Origin: CAYRLW01 sp964425215
GTDB taxonomy: Bacteria > Spirochaetota > Spirochaetia > Treponematales > Breznakiellaceae
Direction: 5' to 3'
DNA: 10,346 nucleotides
Assembly (NCBI GenBank): GCA_964425215.1
Contig: CAYRLW010000075.1
Coordinates: 1 to 10,346, forward strand
Each line of letters opens with the position of its first letter. Position 1 is the first letter of the stretch. The notes under the pieces are model-generated. The model saw only the letters and a list, made by a program, of their open reading frames with translations, was not told the DNA's origin and searched no databases. Below are positions 1 to 7,157 of the stretch, in pieces. The position numbers were made by a program, and so were the translations under genes.

Positions 1-28
1 ACATAATATAGAATAGTAAAAATACTGC

Positions 29-36
29 ATGTACAT
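29..36. promoter_or_regulatory. ATGTACAT palindrome upstream of the XylR-like gene (possible operator)
   Basis: An 8-bp perfect palindrome, ATGTACAT, lies about 90 bp upstream of the first gene in AT-rich DNA. The same octamer occurs once more that I can find, inside a 12-bp palindrome just upstream of the transporter genes (5759-5770). Its position at the head of both the regulator gene and the transport genes makes a shared operator possible. No cognate regulator can be assigned from sequence. The rest of positions 1-44 is AT-rich and I could not place a convincing promoter in it. Confidence 0.25.
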
Positions 37-44
37 CTAAGGTT

Positions 45-77
45 GCTCTTTCAAAACTAAGGGAGTTTTGAAAGAGC
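45..77. repeat. Perfect 14-bp hairpin, copy 1 of a CTTTCAAA/TTTGAAAG palindrome family
   Basis: Arms at 45-58 and 64-77 are perfectly complementary over 14 bp around the 5-nt loop AAGGG. The arm core CTTTCAAA/TTTGAAAG recurs in palindromes at 1272-1309 and 9279-9316. The sequence after the right arm (CCTCAA..CTG..TTTTTAAA) also resembles what follows the copy at 1272-1309, so the two share more than a hairpin. It could end an upstream transcript, but the T-rich stretch starts about 9 nt after the stem, so it is not a canonical terminator. A dispersed intergenic repeat is the simplest reading. Confidence 0.6.
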
Positions 78-124
78 CTCAACTGATTTTTAAAAACGTT
101 CCGATAAGAGCAGGAGGGTGATGG

Positions 125-1270
125 ATGCCGCGAATTCAGCTCCTTTTAGGTTTGGACGACGCTTTCGGCCGGGCGGTTGCCCGGGGAGTTATCCGGTACG
201 CCAAAGAAAAGCCCGATTGGAAACTCTACGGGTACGGACGGCTTTTTACGGGGGAATTAGCCCAGCCGGAGGGGCTCATCGTCCGGGCTGAAACCGTCGA
301 GGAATCCAAAACCTTTTCCGCCATGGGGATTCCGGTGGTGGACGTGGCGTGCGCTTACCCGGGAACGGGCCTTATGGAGGCCTACAACGACGACGAAGAA
401 ACGGGACGACGGGGTGCCGCGTACCTAAAATCCCTGGGGTTCCAATCCTTCGCCTACGGGGGCATAGAGGGGACCCTCTGGTCCCGCCGTCGATTCTACG
501 GCTTTTTCGACTCCCTGGGCCTACGGAATTCTTCGGTTTCCCAATTCGAACGGCCCCTCTACTGGTGGCGGGACCCTTCTTTGGTCCGAAGTGAACTTCG
601 TCAATGGCTCCGGAGCCTCCCCCGGCCCACAGCCCTATTCGCGGGCAACGACATTGTGGGCCTTCGGGTTATCGAGACCTGCAAGGAAATCGGCGTTTCC
701 GTCCCGTCGGATCTTTCCGTTTTAGGAGTGGACGACGAGGATCTCCTCTGCGAGTTGGCTGATCCGTCCCTTTCCAGCATCCGATTGGACTGCGAAGGGA
801 TCGGCCGCTCGGCGGCCCAGCTTTTAGATGAAGCCCTAAGCCAGGATCCAGAAAATTCAAGGCAAAAAAAAACGGAGATACGGCTTCCGCCCATGAATAT
901 CGTGGAACGGGAAAGTACCCGGACGCTTATCCACGCGGACCCCCTAATCGTTCGATCCGTAACCTGGCTCCGGTCCAACGCCCGTCGGGGGGTAGATGTG
1001 GGGGACCTGGTCGCCGCCCTGCCCGCCTCCCGCAGGACCGTGGAAAAACGGTTCAAGACGGCCCTGGGCTGTTCGCCCCGGCAGTTGCTCCAACAGTACA
1101 GAATAGAATACGCTAAACGACTCTTATTGACCACCGACATGCCCCTGGATTCGGTGGCCCAGGGTTCGGGCTTTACCGCCCTCCAGCGGTTTTATAGGAT
1201 TTTCAAGGAGACCGAAGGGTGTACTCCCGGCGTGTGGCGTCGAAAAAACAGAAAAAATCCATTACAGTAG
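125..1270 (+). CDS. XylR-like transcriptional regulator: LacI-type sugar-binding domain fused to an AraC-family HTH
   Basis: A 381-residue cytoplasmic regulator, close in length to E. coli XylR (392 aa). Residues 1 to about 265 form a periplasmic-binding-protein-like sensor fold, with LacI/XylR-type segments 'FAGNDIVGLRVIE' (172-184), 'SVLGVDDEDLL' (198-208) and a 'LPPMNIVERES' strand (254-264) that parallels E. coli XylR. Residues about 272-374 are a two-helix-turn-helix AraC domain, including 'RRTVEKRFK' (303-311) and 'FTALQRFYRIFK' (350-361). The start at 125 is set by AGGAGG at 112-117, 7 nt upstream. Family members bind a sugar intracellularly and control sugar uptake and catabolism genes; here the likely targets are the downstream importer genes (inference). 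The coding sequence contains an A9 run at 864-872 in the interdomain region. The class is secure; xylose as the ligand is only a guess. Confidence 0.88.
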   Translation: MPRIQLLLGLDDAFGRAVARGVIRYAKEKPDWKLYGYGRLFTGELAQPEGLIVRAETVEESKTFSAMGIPVVDVACAYPGTGLMEAYNDDEETGRRGAAYLKSLGFQSFAYGGIEGTLWSRRRFYGFFDSLGLRNSSVSQFERPLYWWRDPSLVRSELRQWLRSLPRPTALFAGNDIVGLRVIETCKEIGVSVPSDLSVLGVDDEDLLCELADPSLSSIRLDCEGIGRSAAQLLDEALSQDPENSRQKKTEIRLPPMNIVERESTRTLIHADPLIVRSVTWLRSNARRGVDVGDLVAALPASRRTVEKRFKTALGCSPRQLLQQYRIEYAKRLLLTTDMPLDSVAQGSGFTALQRFYRIFKETEGCTPGVWRRKNRKNPLQ

Positions 1271-1271
1271 G

Positions 1272-1333
1272 GAGGTTCTTTCAAAGTAACAGACTTTTGA
1301 AAGAACCTCAAAAGTCTGTTACTTTTTAAAGAG
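1272..1333 (+). repeat. Two overlapping, mutually exclusive hairpins between the XylR-like gene and the response regulator gene
   Basis: Stem A pairs 1272-1285 with 1296-1309 (14 bp perfect, 10-nt loop). Stem B pairs 1283-1300 with 1308-1325 (18 bp perfect, 7-nt loop AAGAACC) and can extend by CTTT 1278-1281 with AAAG 1328-1331. The stems share bases 1283-1285, 1296-1300 and 1308-1309, so only one can form at a time. Stem A is copy 2 of the CTTTCAAA/TTTGAAAG palindrome family. Stem B is followed only by TT then AAAGAGCG, so it is not a standard terminator. It ends 12-20 nt before the ribosome binding site of the next gene. It could be attenuator-like, an mRNA-stability element, or simply a repeat with a nested inverted copy. 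Confidence 0.6.
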
Positions 1334-1354
1334 CGTCTGATGATGGGGAGAACC

Positions 1355-2962
1355 ATGCTGTATTCATTTGTGGTGGTGGACGACGAACCGGAAATACGGG
1401 AAGGGATACGGGATACCATCCCCTGGGAAGACCTGGGTTTCCGTTTCGCGGGGGCCTGCTCCAACGGAAACGAAGCCCTTGAATTGGTGGAACGGGACGC
1501 CCCGGACGTGCTGATGACGGATATCAACATGCCCTTTATGGATGGCCTAGCCCTGAGCGAGCGGCTTTCTACCCTCGCTCCGGCCACCAAGGTGCTGATT
1601 ATTTCGGGGTACGACGATTTCGAATACGCCCGCAGGGCTTTAAAACTGCAGGTCTACGATTATATCGTCAAACCCATCACCCCCAGCGAATTTAAAGCGG
1701 TTTTAAAGAAACTGCGGGAACAACTGGACCAGGAACGAATGGCCCAGTACGACATCGAAAAAATAAAACAACAGCTCACCGAAAGCCTCCCCATTCTACG
1801 GGAACGGTTCCTTAACCAGTTGATCACGGGGAAATTTAAGGGCAATTCCGTGGCCGAACGGATCGATTATTTTAACCTCCCCTTGCCCATAACCGGAACG
1901 TTTTATCAATGCTTGATTATGGATTTTATCCATCGTAAAAGCGGCGAACAGTTCGATTTAGACCTCATTTCGGTATGGGATCTTTTAGATAAAATAGTAG
2001 GGCAGAACGATTCCGCGATTCTCCTTCGGGACGAGGAAGATCGACTGGTTCTTGTGGTATGGGGATCGAACCCCGAAGCCCTCTACCGGGAATCCCTTAA
2101 AATGGGCGAAGGGATACGGCGAAATTTAAGTTCCTCGGGAATGGATACCATAGCCGTGGCCCTGGGCGAGACGGTGCCGGAATTGGATTCCCTTGCCCAG
2201 TCGTATCAACGGGCCCTCCGGGCGCTCAAGGTCGCCGAACTACGGGGAAAAGCAGGGGTGATTACCTACCGGGAGTTAGCCGGTCCCCCCAGGGAAGAAC
2301 GGGAAAGCATCCCCAATTACGGTAAGACTATCGCGGGGGCCCTTAAAACCTCCAACCTGGAGGACGCCTATGCGGCCATCGATACAATGATAGGGGCGTT
2401 TCAGTCGTCCCTGTTTGAAATAGGAACCTACCACCGCACCCTTCAGCTTATTCTAGCATCCATCCTCCAAAGCCTGGAGGATCTGGAAATTCCCCAAAGC
2501 GAACTGTTCCCCCCCGAAGAAGACCCCTTTGATGAGCTTCGGAACCTGAAGACCCTGGACGAGGTACGTTCGTGGTTCGCGAACCTGGCGGAAAGCATCG
2601 TAGCCTGTACGGGGGCACGGCAAGAAAACTTTGCCCAGGCAAAAGTCCGGGAAGCCCTGGAATATTTGGAAACCCACTACGCCGACCCGGAACTTTCACT
2701 GCAATCCCTCTGCAAGGAACTGTATATCAGTACCAGCTACTTTAGCGCCGTGTTAAAAAAATACCACGATAAAACTTTCGTGGAACAGCTGACGGAAATT
2801 CGTATGCGCCGGGCTATGGAGCTATTGAGGACCACCGGCTTAAAAACCTACGATATTTCCGAACAGGTAGGTCTCCGGGATCCCCACTATTTCAGTCTCT
2901 GTTTTAGAAAATATACCGGCGTTACCTCCACGGAATTCCGAAACGGGAAAGACCATGGCTAA
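1355..2962 (+). CDS. YesN-type response regulator (receiver domain plus C-terminal AraC HTH)
   Basis: A 535-residue DNA-binding response regulator of the YesN class. Residues 1 to about 118 are a receiver domain with acidic pair D9/D10, phospho-acceptor D56 in 'LMTDINMPFMDG', switch residue S84 in 'IISGYDDFEYA' and K106 in 'YIVKPIT'. The middle ~300 residues form the poorly conserved linker usual for YesN proteins. The last ~100 residues are an AraC HTH with 'YLETHYADPELSL', 'YISTSYFSAVLKKY' and 'VGLRDPHYFSLCFRKYTG'. I chose ATG 1355 because GGGGAG (1345-1350) lies 4 nt upstream. The in-frame ATGs at 1340 and 1343 lack a Shine-Dalgarno sequence but would add only five or four residues. The gene overlaps the kinase gene by 8 nt, so the two are translationally linked and almost surely partners. 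The target is inferred to be the downstream importer genes. Confidence 0.9.
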   Translation: MLYSFVVVDDEPEIREGIRDTIPWEDLGFRFAGACSNGNEALELVERDAPDVLMTDINMPFMDGLALSERLSTLAPATKVLIISGYDDFEYARRALKLQVYDYIVKPITPSEFKAVLKKLREQLDQERMAQYDIEKIKQQLTESLPILRERFLNQLITGKFKGNSVAERIDYFNLPLPITGTFYQCLIMDFIHRKSGEQFDLDLISVWDLLDKIVGQNDSAILLRDEEDRLVLVVWGSNPEALYRESLKMGEGIRRNLSSSGMDTIAVALGETVPELDSLAQSYQRALRALKVAELRGKAGVITYRELAGPPREERESIPNYGKTIAGALKTSNLEDAYAAIDTMIGAFQSSLFEIGTYHRTLQLILASILQSLEDLEIPQSELFPPEEDPFDELRNLKTLDEVRSWFANLAESIVACTGARQENFAQAKVREALEYLETHYADPELSLQSLCKELYISTSYFSAVLKKYHDKTFVEQLTEIRMRRAMELLRTTGLKTYDISEQVGLRDPHYFSLCFRKYTGVTSTEFRNGKDHG

Positions 2963-4745
2963 GATTTTCCACCCCCGGTTCCACAGCATCCAAGTTACCA
3001 TCGCCGTGGCCTTTTCCGTCCTATCCGTAACCATTATTGTGGGAGCCATCCTTATCGCCTATTCCCTTACCGAAGAAACCGCCCGGATCGCCAGTCAAGG
3101 GTATACCAAACAACTGGTTAACCAAATCGCCACCAATATCGATTCGTATATCGATTACATGAACAGCGTTTCTTCTTTTGTCCAAGCGGATAAGGATGTC
3201 CAGGAATTCCTCCAACAAAACCGCGTAAAAAAACAGGCCATGAACGTTTTGGCGACCCTGGTAAAAAGCCGGAACGATATTTCCCTGGTAGGTCTATTTT
3301 CCTACGACGGACGCTACATAACCCACGATCCTAACTTACGCCTTAATCCCTACGCCCGAGCCCAGGGACAACCCTGGTTTATCGCCGCCCAACGGGCCCA
3401 GGGGGCTTCGGTGGTGTCCTCGTCCCACGTTCAAAACGTCATCGCCGATCGATACCGCTGGGTTATCTCCCTCTCCCGGGAAATACTGCGCCAAGACACG
3501 AATCAAGGGGAAGGAATACTACTGGTAGATTTAAATTACGATATTATCAGCCGAATCTGCAGTTCGGTTCGCTTGGGTAAACGGGGTTACGTTTTTATTG
3601 TCGACAGCAACGGGGATATCGTCTACCACCCCCAACAGCAGTTGATATACGGGGGCTTAAAAACCGAAAACATCCGCCAGGTGATAAACGAAAAAAACGA
3701 ATACTTCGCCGGCGACAGCCCTACGGATGATAAGCTCTACAACGTACAAACCATGAAATCCACCGGGTGGAAGGTGGTGGGGGTAAATTACCGAAACGAT
3801 TTGGTGGAAAACAGGGATTCGATTCGGATTACCTTTGAACTATGGGGACTATTCTTTTTCATATTCTCCGTGGTTTTGTCAATTTTCCTTTCCCGACAGC
3901 TCTCAAAACCGATAAAACAACTAAGAAAATCCATGCAGACCGTGGAACAGGGAAATTTCGATGTTCGATCCGACATTCGGTCGGAAAACGAAATTGGGGA
4001 CCTGGGAAAGGATTTTAATATTATGGTCGCCGAAATAAAAAACCTACTCCAGAGAATTACCCAAGAACAGGAACAGAAGAGAAAGAGCGAACTAAAGGCT
4101 CTGCAGATGCAAATCAACCCCCATTTTCTCTATAACACCCTGGACTCGGTTATTTGGATGGCCGAGGGGGGCAAGCAAGACGAGGTCATCACCATGAGTT
4201 CGGCCTTAGCTCGACTATTCCGTTTAAGTATCAGTAAGGGGAAGGAGATCATCCCCATCGGTTCCGAGGTGGAACACGTGGCCAGTTACCTAACTATTCA
4301 AAAAATACGGTACAAGGATAAACTGGATTACCGAATCGAGGTGGATGGGGCAATAAAAACCTACAAAACCGTAAAAATCATACTCCAACCTCTGGTAGAA
4401 AACGCGATTTATCACGGTATAAAAAACAAGGAAACCGGAGGAACCATCATCATTTCGGGAAGTAAAAAAGACGACCACATAGAATTGACCGTTTGGGATA
4501 ATGGGGCGGGTATGGACAAGAAGACCCTGGAAAGAATCAAAACCATGTTGGCGGATCGAAGACCGGTTAGGGATTCGGACCAGGATATTGGGCCCTCTTC
4601 GCACAGCGGTCTGGGGCTTCGAAACGTGGACGAACGGATAAAATTATACTTTGGCCCCGAATACGGACTGGAATACGAAAGCGAAGAAGACGTGGGAACC
4701 CTGGCGCGGATCCGGCTCCCCATCGTGGAAGGAGACATGGAATGA
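2955..4745 (+). CDS. YesM/LytS-type sensor histidine kinase with a large extracytoplasmic domain
   Basis: A 596-residue membrane kinase. A transmembrane helix at about 13-36 leads into an extracytoplasmic region (about 37-290) that resembles the dCache-type sensor domain of YesM kinases, including 'QPWFIAAQ' and 'GKRGYVFIVDSNGDIVYHP'. A second helix at about 294-313 is followed by a HAMP domain (about 314-366) and a coiled-coil-like linker. The His_kinase domain carries the phospho-accepting H390 in 'QMQINPHFLYNTLDS', an N-box 'LQPLVENAIYHGI' (477-489), 'DNGAGM' (515-520) and 'GLGLRN' (552-557). The start ATG lies inside the end of the response regulator gene, and the stop overlaps the next start as ATGA. 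The kinase should phosphorylate the YesN partner. Its extracytoplasmic domain is the likely docking site for the tethered binding protein encoded next, as for LytS with XylFII (inference from known family). Confidence 0.92.
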   Translation: MAKIFHPRFHSIQVTIAVAFSVLSVTIIVGAILIAYSLTEETARIASQGYTKQLVNQIATNIDSYIDYMNSVSSFVQADKDVQEFLQQNRVKKQAMNVLATLVKSRNDISLVGLFSYDGRYITHDPNLRLNPYARAQGQPWFIAAQRAQGASVVSSSHVQNVIADRYRWVISLSREILRQDTNQGEGILLVDLNYDIISRICSSVRLGKRGYVFIVDSNGDIVYHPQQQLIYGGLKTENIRQVINEKNEYFAGDSPTDDKLYNVQTMKSTGWKVVGVNYRNDLVENRDSIRITFELWGLFFFIFSVVLSIFLSRQLSKPIKQLRKSMQTVEQGNFDVRSDIRSENEIGDLGKDFNIMVAEIKNLLQRITQEQEQKRKSELKALQMQINPHFLYNTLDSVIWMAEGGKQDEVITMSSALARLFRLSISKGKEIIPIGSEVEHVASYLTIQKIRYKDKLDYRIEVDGAIKTYKTVKIILQPLVENAIYHGIKNKETGGTIIISGSKKDDHIELTVWDNGAGMDKKTLERIKTMLADRRPVRDSDQDIGPSSHSGLGLRNVDERIKLYFGPEYGLEYESEEDVGTLARIRLPIVEGDME

Positions 4746-5731
4746 TACGGAAATTTTCAACCCTCGTCGTTCCCACCATTTTAGCCGGTATCCTTGTTTT
4801 GGGCAGTTTAATCATCGTGTTTTTCTCCGGGCCGCCCCCCCCCAAGGCACCCCTCCGGGTAGCGGTGGTCCTTAAGACCGTGGATTCCAACATGGAATTT
4901 TGGGAGGTTGTTAAGAGCGGGATGCGGGTGGCGGCCCAGGAGTTTGGGGTTCGGCTGGAAATTTACGGTCCCTGGATGGAAAGCGATATCCAGGGTCAAA
5001 TAGAAAGCATGGACAGCGTTATCCGGGACAAGCCGCCGATCATCATCCTTTCAGCCTGCGATTATACGGCCCTTATCCCTTCGGTAGAAAAGGCTAAGGC
5101 GGCGAATATCCCCATCATCACCCTCGATTCGGGGGTAAAAAGCGATATCCCCCTAACCTTTGTGGCGACCAACAACATCGAGGCCGGAGAAAAACTAGCG
5201 GGACTGATCCCAAAACTTCTGGCGCCGGGCAAACGGGTCGCCATCATTAACCACGTTCCCGGGGCGACCACCGCCATAGAACGGGAAGCGGGGGTTCGCA
5301 AGGCCCTGGAAAAGGACGGCCGCTATCCTATTATCGGTACCTGGTTTACCAATAATTTTGAGGAAAAGGCCTACACCATAACCATGGACCTGGTGTCCCG
5401 GTATCCGGATTTAGGAGCCATCCTGGCCATGAACGAAGTTTCCACCGTCGGCGCCGCCAGGGCGCTCAAGGACGCCCACAAAGGAGGCACGGTCCATCTG
5501 GTGGGCTTTGATAGTTCCATTAAGGAAATTAAGTTTATCGAACAGGGCATTATCAACGGGACGGTCATCCAGAAACCCTTTAATATGGGGTACATCGCGG
5601 TAAAAGCGGCCAAGGAAGCTATGGAAGGGAAGGCACAACCTAAGTATATCGATACGGGGTCGGTACTTATTACCGCCGATTCAATCTATCTTCCGGAAAA
5701 TCAGAAACTGTTGTTTCCCTTTATCGAGTAG
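4742..5731 (+). CDS. Membrane-tethered RbsB/XylF-family sugar-binding protein, likely sensor subunit of the two-component system
   Basis: A 329-residue periplasmic-binding-protein-family protein. Residues about 8-28 form one hydrophobic helix, without a lipobox cysteine or a clear signal-peptidase site, followed by a short 'GPPPPK' linker. I therefore read it as an uncleaved membrane anchor. The fold (about 38-320) keeps likely sugar contacts by comparison with E. coli RbsB: F53/W54, D129, R181, N231, D257 and Q277. The start overlaps the kinase stop (ATGA), with AAGGAG at 4729-4734. Co-translation with a YesM/YesN pair points to sensing rather than transport, as in clostridial XylFII-LytS. 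It is clearly paralogous to the secreted binding protein at 8286. A C9 tract (4835-4843) encodes the proline linker and could be prone to slippage. Transport duty as a second receptor remains possible. Confidence 0.85.
   Translation: MIRKFSTLVVPTILAGILVLGSLIIVFFSGPPPPKAPLRVAVVLKTVDSNMEFWEVVKSGMRVAAQEFGVRLEIYGPWMESDIQGQIESMDSVIRDKPPIIILSACDYTALIPSVEKAKAANIPIITLDSGVKSDIPLTFVATNNIEAGEKLAGLIPKLLAPGKRVAIINHVPGATTAIEREAGVRKALEKDGRYPIIGTWFTNNFEEKAYTITMDLVSRYPDLGAILAMNEVSTVGAARALKDAHKGGTVHLVGFDSSIKEIKFIEQGIINGTVIQKPFNMGYIAVKAAKEAMEGKAQPKYIDTGSVLITADSIYLPENQKLLFPFIE
4835..4843 (+). repeat. C9 homopolymer inside the tethered binding protein gene
   Basis: Nine consecutive C encode the proline linker between the membrane anchor and the sugar-binding domain. 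A one-base change would truncate or scramble the whole binding domain. Tracts of this length are candidate slipped-strand sites and are also prone to sequencing error. The frame as given is open. Confidence 0.8.
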
Positions 5732-5758
5732 AATTTTTAACCAACTCCATAAAATATT

Positions 5759-5770
5759 GAATGTACATTC
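5759..5770. promoter_or_regulatory. GAATGTACATTC palindrome upstream of the importer genes (possible operator)
   Basis: A perfect 12-bp palindrome sits in the 77-bp gap between the tethered binding protein gene and the ATPase gene, about 40 bp before the ATPase start. Its core ATGTACAT is repeated at 29-36 upstream of the XylR-like gene. A-rich DNA (CATAAAATATTGA) immediately precedes it, but I cannot assign firm -35/-10 boxes. It may be the binding site of the XylR-like or YesN-type regulator, which is unproven. Confidence 0.35.
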
Positions 5771-5796
5771 GGGCCGTTCTCCCCCACAATAGGGGT

Positions 5797-5801
5797 GGAG
5801 G
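5797..5801 (+). promoter_or_regulatory. Ribosome binding site GGAGG that fixes the ATPase start
   Basis: GGAGG lies 7 nt before ATG 5809. The earlier in-frame ATG at 5761 has no such site and would start inside the palindrome. The upstream CTCC (5779-5782) can pair with GGAG (5797-5800), with CC/GG inside after one mismatch, so weak masking of the site is possible. Confidence 0.7.
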
Positions 5802-5808
5802 TTCGGGG

Positions 5809-7140
5809 ATGGGCGATTTTTTAATTGAGATGGAAGGGATAGAAAAAAGCTTTCCCGGGGTCCATGCCCTTAGCAATTGCCGTTTCAATCTCGTTCCGGG
5901 GGAAGTCCACGCCCTGGTAGGAGAAAACGGGGCCGGAAAGTCTACCCTGATGAAAGTCCTCTCTGGGGTCTACCAGAAGGACAGCGGAACGATCAAGGTT
6001 CGAGGCCAGGAGGTGGAAATCCATAACACCCGACAGGCTCAGGGTTTAGGAATCAGTATTATTCATCAAGAGCTGAATTTGATGAAACACCTTACGGCGG
6101 CTCAAAATATTTTTATAGGCCGGGAAGAGAAAAAGGGCCTTACGTTTCTTGTGGACGATCAAGCCATAAACGAAAAAACCAAGGCCCTCTTCAAAATGAT
6201 CAATTTGGATTTGGACCCCCGGGTAAAAATCGCGGACCTAACGGTAGCCAAACAACAGATGGTAGAAATAGCCAAGGCCCTGTCCTTTAACATGGACGTA
6301 CTTATTATGGACGAGCCTACCTCGGCGTTGAGCGATTCGGAAATCGAGGACCTCTTTCAGGTTATCCGGGATCTTCGGTCCAAGGGAAAGGGGATTGTCT
6401 ATATCTCCCACCGGATGGACGAATTAAAGCAAATCGCCGATCGGGTAACCGTCATGCGGGATGGCCATTATATAGCCACCACACCCATGAAGGATATCAC
6501 CATTGAACAGATTATATCCCAAATGGTGGGTCGGGAAATTTACGAAAAGGTTCATACCCATGGGGATACGGAACAAAACGAGATAGTTCTGGAAGTTCGC
6601 AATCTCAATCAAGGCAGAAAAGTCCGGGATGTCAGTTTCCGCCTTCATAAGGGGGAAATCCTCGGATTCGCGGGCCTCTTGGGTGCCGGCAGAACCGAAA
6701 CCGCCCGGGCAATTTTTGGCGCCGATCCCATTGATTCGGGGGAAATTTACATCAAGGGAAAAAAGGTAACGATTAATCACCCAAAAGACGCGGTACGCCA
6801 TGGTATTGGGTACCTTTCCGAGGACAGNNNNNNNNNNNNNNNNNNNNNNNNNNNNNNNNNNNNNNNNNNNNNNNNNNNNNNNNNNNNNNNNNNNNNNNNN
6901 NNNNNNNNNNNNNNNNNNNNNNNNNNNATCGACGTGGGCGCCAAAAGCGAAATTTATAAACTCTTAAACGAACTGGCGGATCAGGGGAAGTCGATCATCA
7001 TGATCTCCTCCGAATTGCCCGAGATCCTCCGAATGAGTCACCGGGTTTTGGTCATGTGCGAAGGCCGGGTTACGGGGATCCTGCACGCCGAAGAATGTAC
7101 GCAAGAAAAGATTATGCATCTTGCCACTATGCGAAACTAA
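5809..7140 (+). CDS. RbsA-like sugar ABC transporter ATP-binding protein (interrupted by assembly gap)
   Basis: A cytoplasmic ATPase with two fused nucleotide-binding domains, which powers the importer formed with the RbsC-like permease. Domain 1 has Walker A 'GENGAGKS' (38-45), Q-loop 'HQEL' (Q87), a degenerate signature 'LTVAKQ' typical of this class, Walker B 'VLIMDEP' (164-170) and H-loop 'ISHR' (H201). Domain 2 has the degenerate Walker A 'GLLGAGRTE' (289-297) usual for RbsA proteins. The sequence breaks at 'YLSED' and resumes at 'IDVGAKSEIY'. Visible residues are 339 plus 70. RbsA proteins are about 500 aa, so about 90 residues (roughly 270 bp) should lie in the gap, more than its 100 N. 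The missing part would hold the second signature and Walker B. The partial codon AGN fits the Arg expected after 'SED'. The first N interrupts codon 340 and ATC at 6928 is in frame with the given gap length. Confidence 0.88.
   Translation: MGDFLIEMEGIEKSFPGVHALSNCRFNLVPGEVHALVGENGAGKSTLMKVLSGVYQKDSGTIKVRGQEVEIHNTRQAQGLGISIIHQELNLMKHLTAAQNIFIGREEKKGLTFLVDDQAINEKTKALFKMINLDLDPRVKIADLTVAKQQMVEIAKALSFNMDVLIMDEPTSALSDSEIEDLFQVIRDLRSKGKGIVYISHRMDELKQIADRVTVMRDGHYIATTPMKDITIEQIISQMVGREIYEKVHTHGDTEQNEIVLEVRNLNQGRKVRDVSFRLHKGEILGFAGLLGAGRTETARAIFGADPIDSGEIYIKGKKVTINHPKDAVRHGIGYLSEDXXXXXXXXXXXXXXXXXXXXXXXXXXXXXXXXXXIDVGAKSEIYKLLNELADQGKSIIMISSELPEILRMSHRVLVMCEGRVTGILHAEECTQEKIMHLATMRN
6828..6927. other. 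Assembly gap of exactly 100 N
   Basis: One hundred undetermined bases, probably a placeholder of standard length rather than a measured gap. Comparison with the RbsA family suggests that about 270 bp are missing, so all coordinates downstream may be offset from the true chromosome. Confidence 0.97.
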
Positions 7141-7157
7141 GGAAAATGGGGAAGGGT

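Noticed and set aside
601..1140. Long minus-strand open frame opposite the XylR-like gene
   Set aside because: Arg/Ser-rich translation with no family features, antisense to a well-supported regulator; a shadow of GC-rich codons.
1272..1333. Calling the hairpins before the response regulator gene a standard terminator
   Set aside because: No run of T follows either stem; the short T stretch is consumed in the second stem.
5761..5808. Earlier ATG (5761) as start of the ATPase
   Set aside because: It lies in the palindrome with no Shine-Dalgarno. ATG 5809 has GGAGG at 7 nt and gives the usual RbsA N-terminus.
7056..7157. Extended start of the permease inside the ATPase gene
   Set aside because: It would overlap the end of the ATPase by 85 nt and add a charged, unrelated N-terminus. 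ATG 7158 gives the 321-residue family length.
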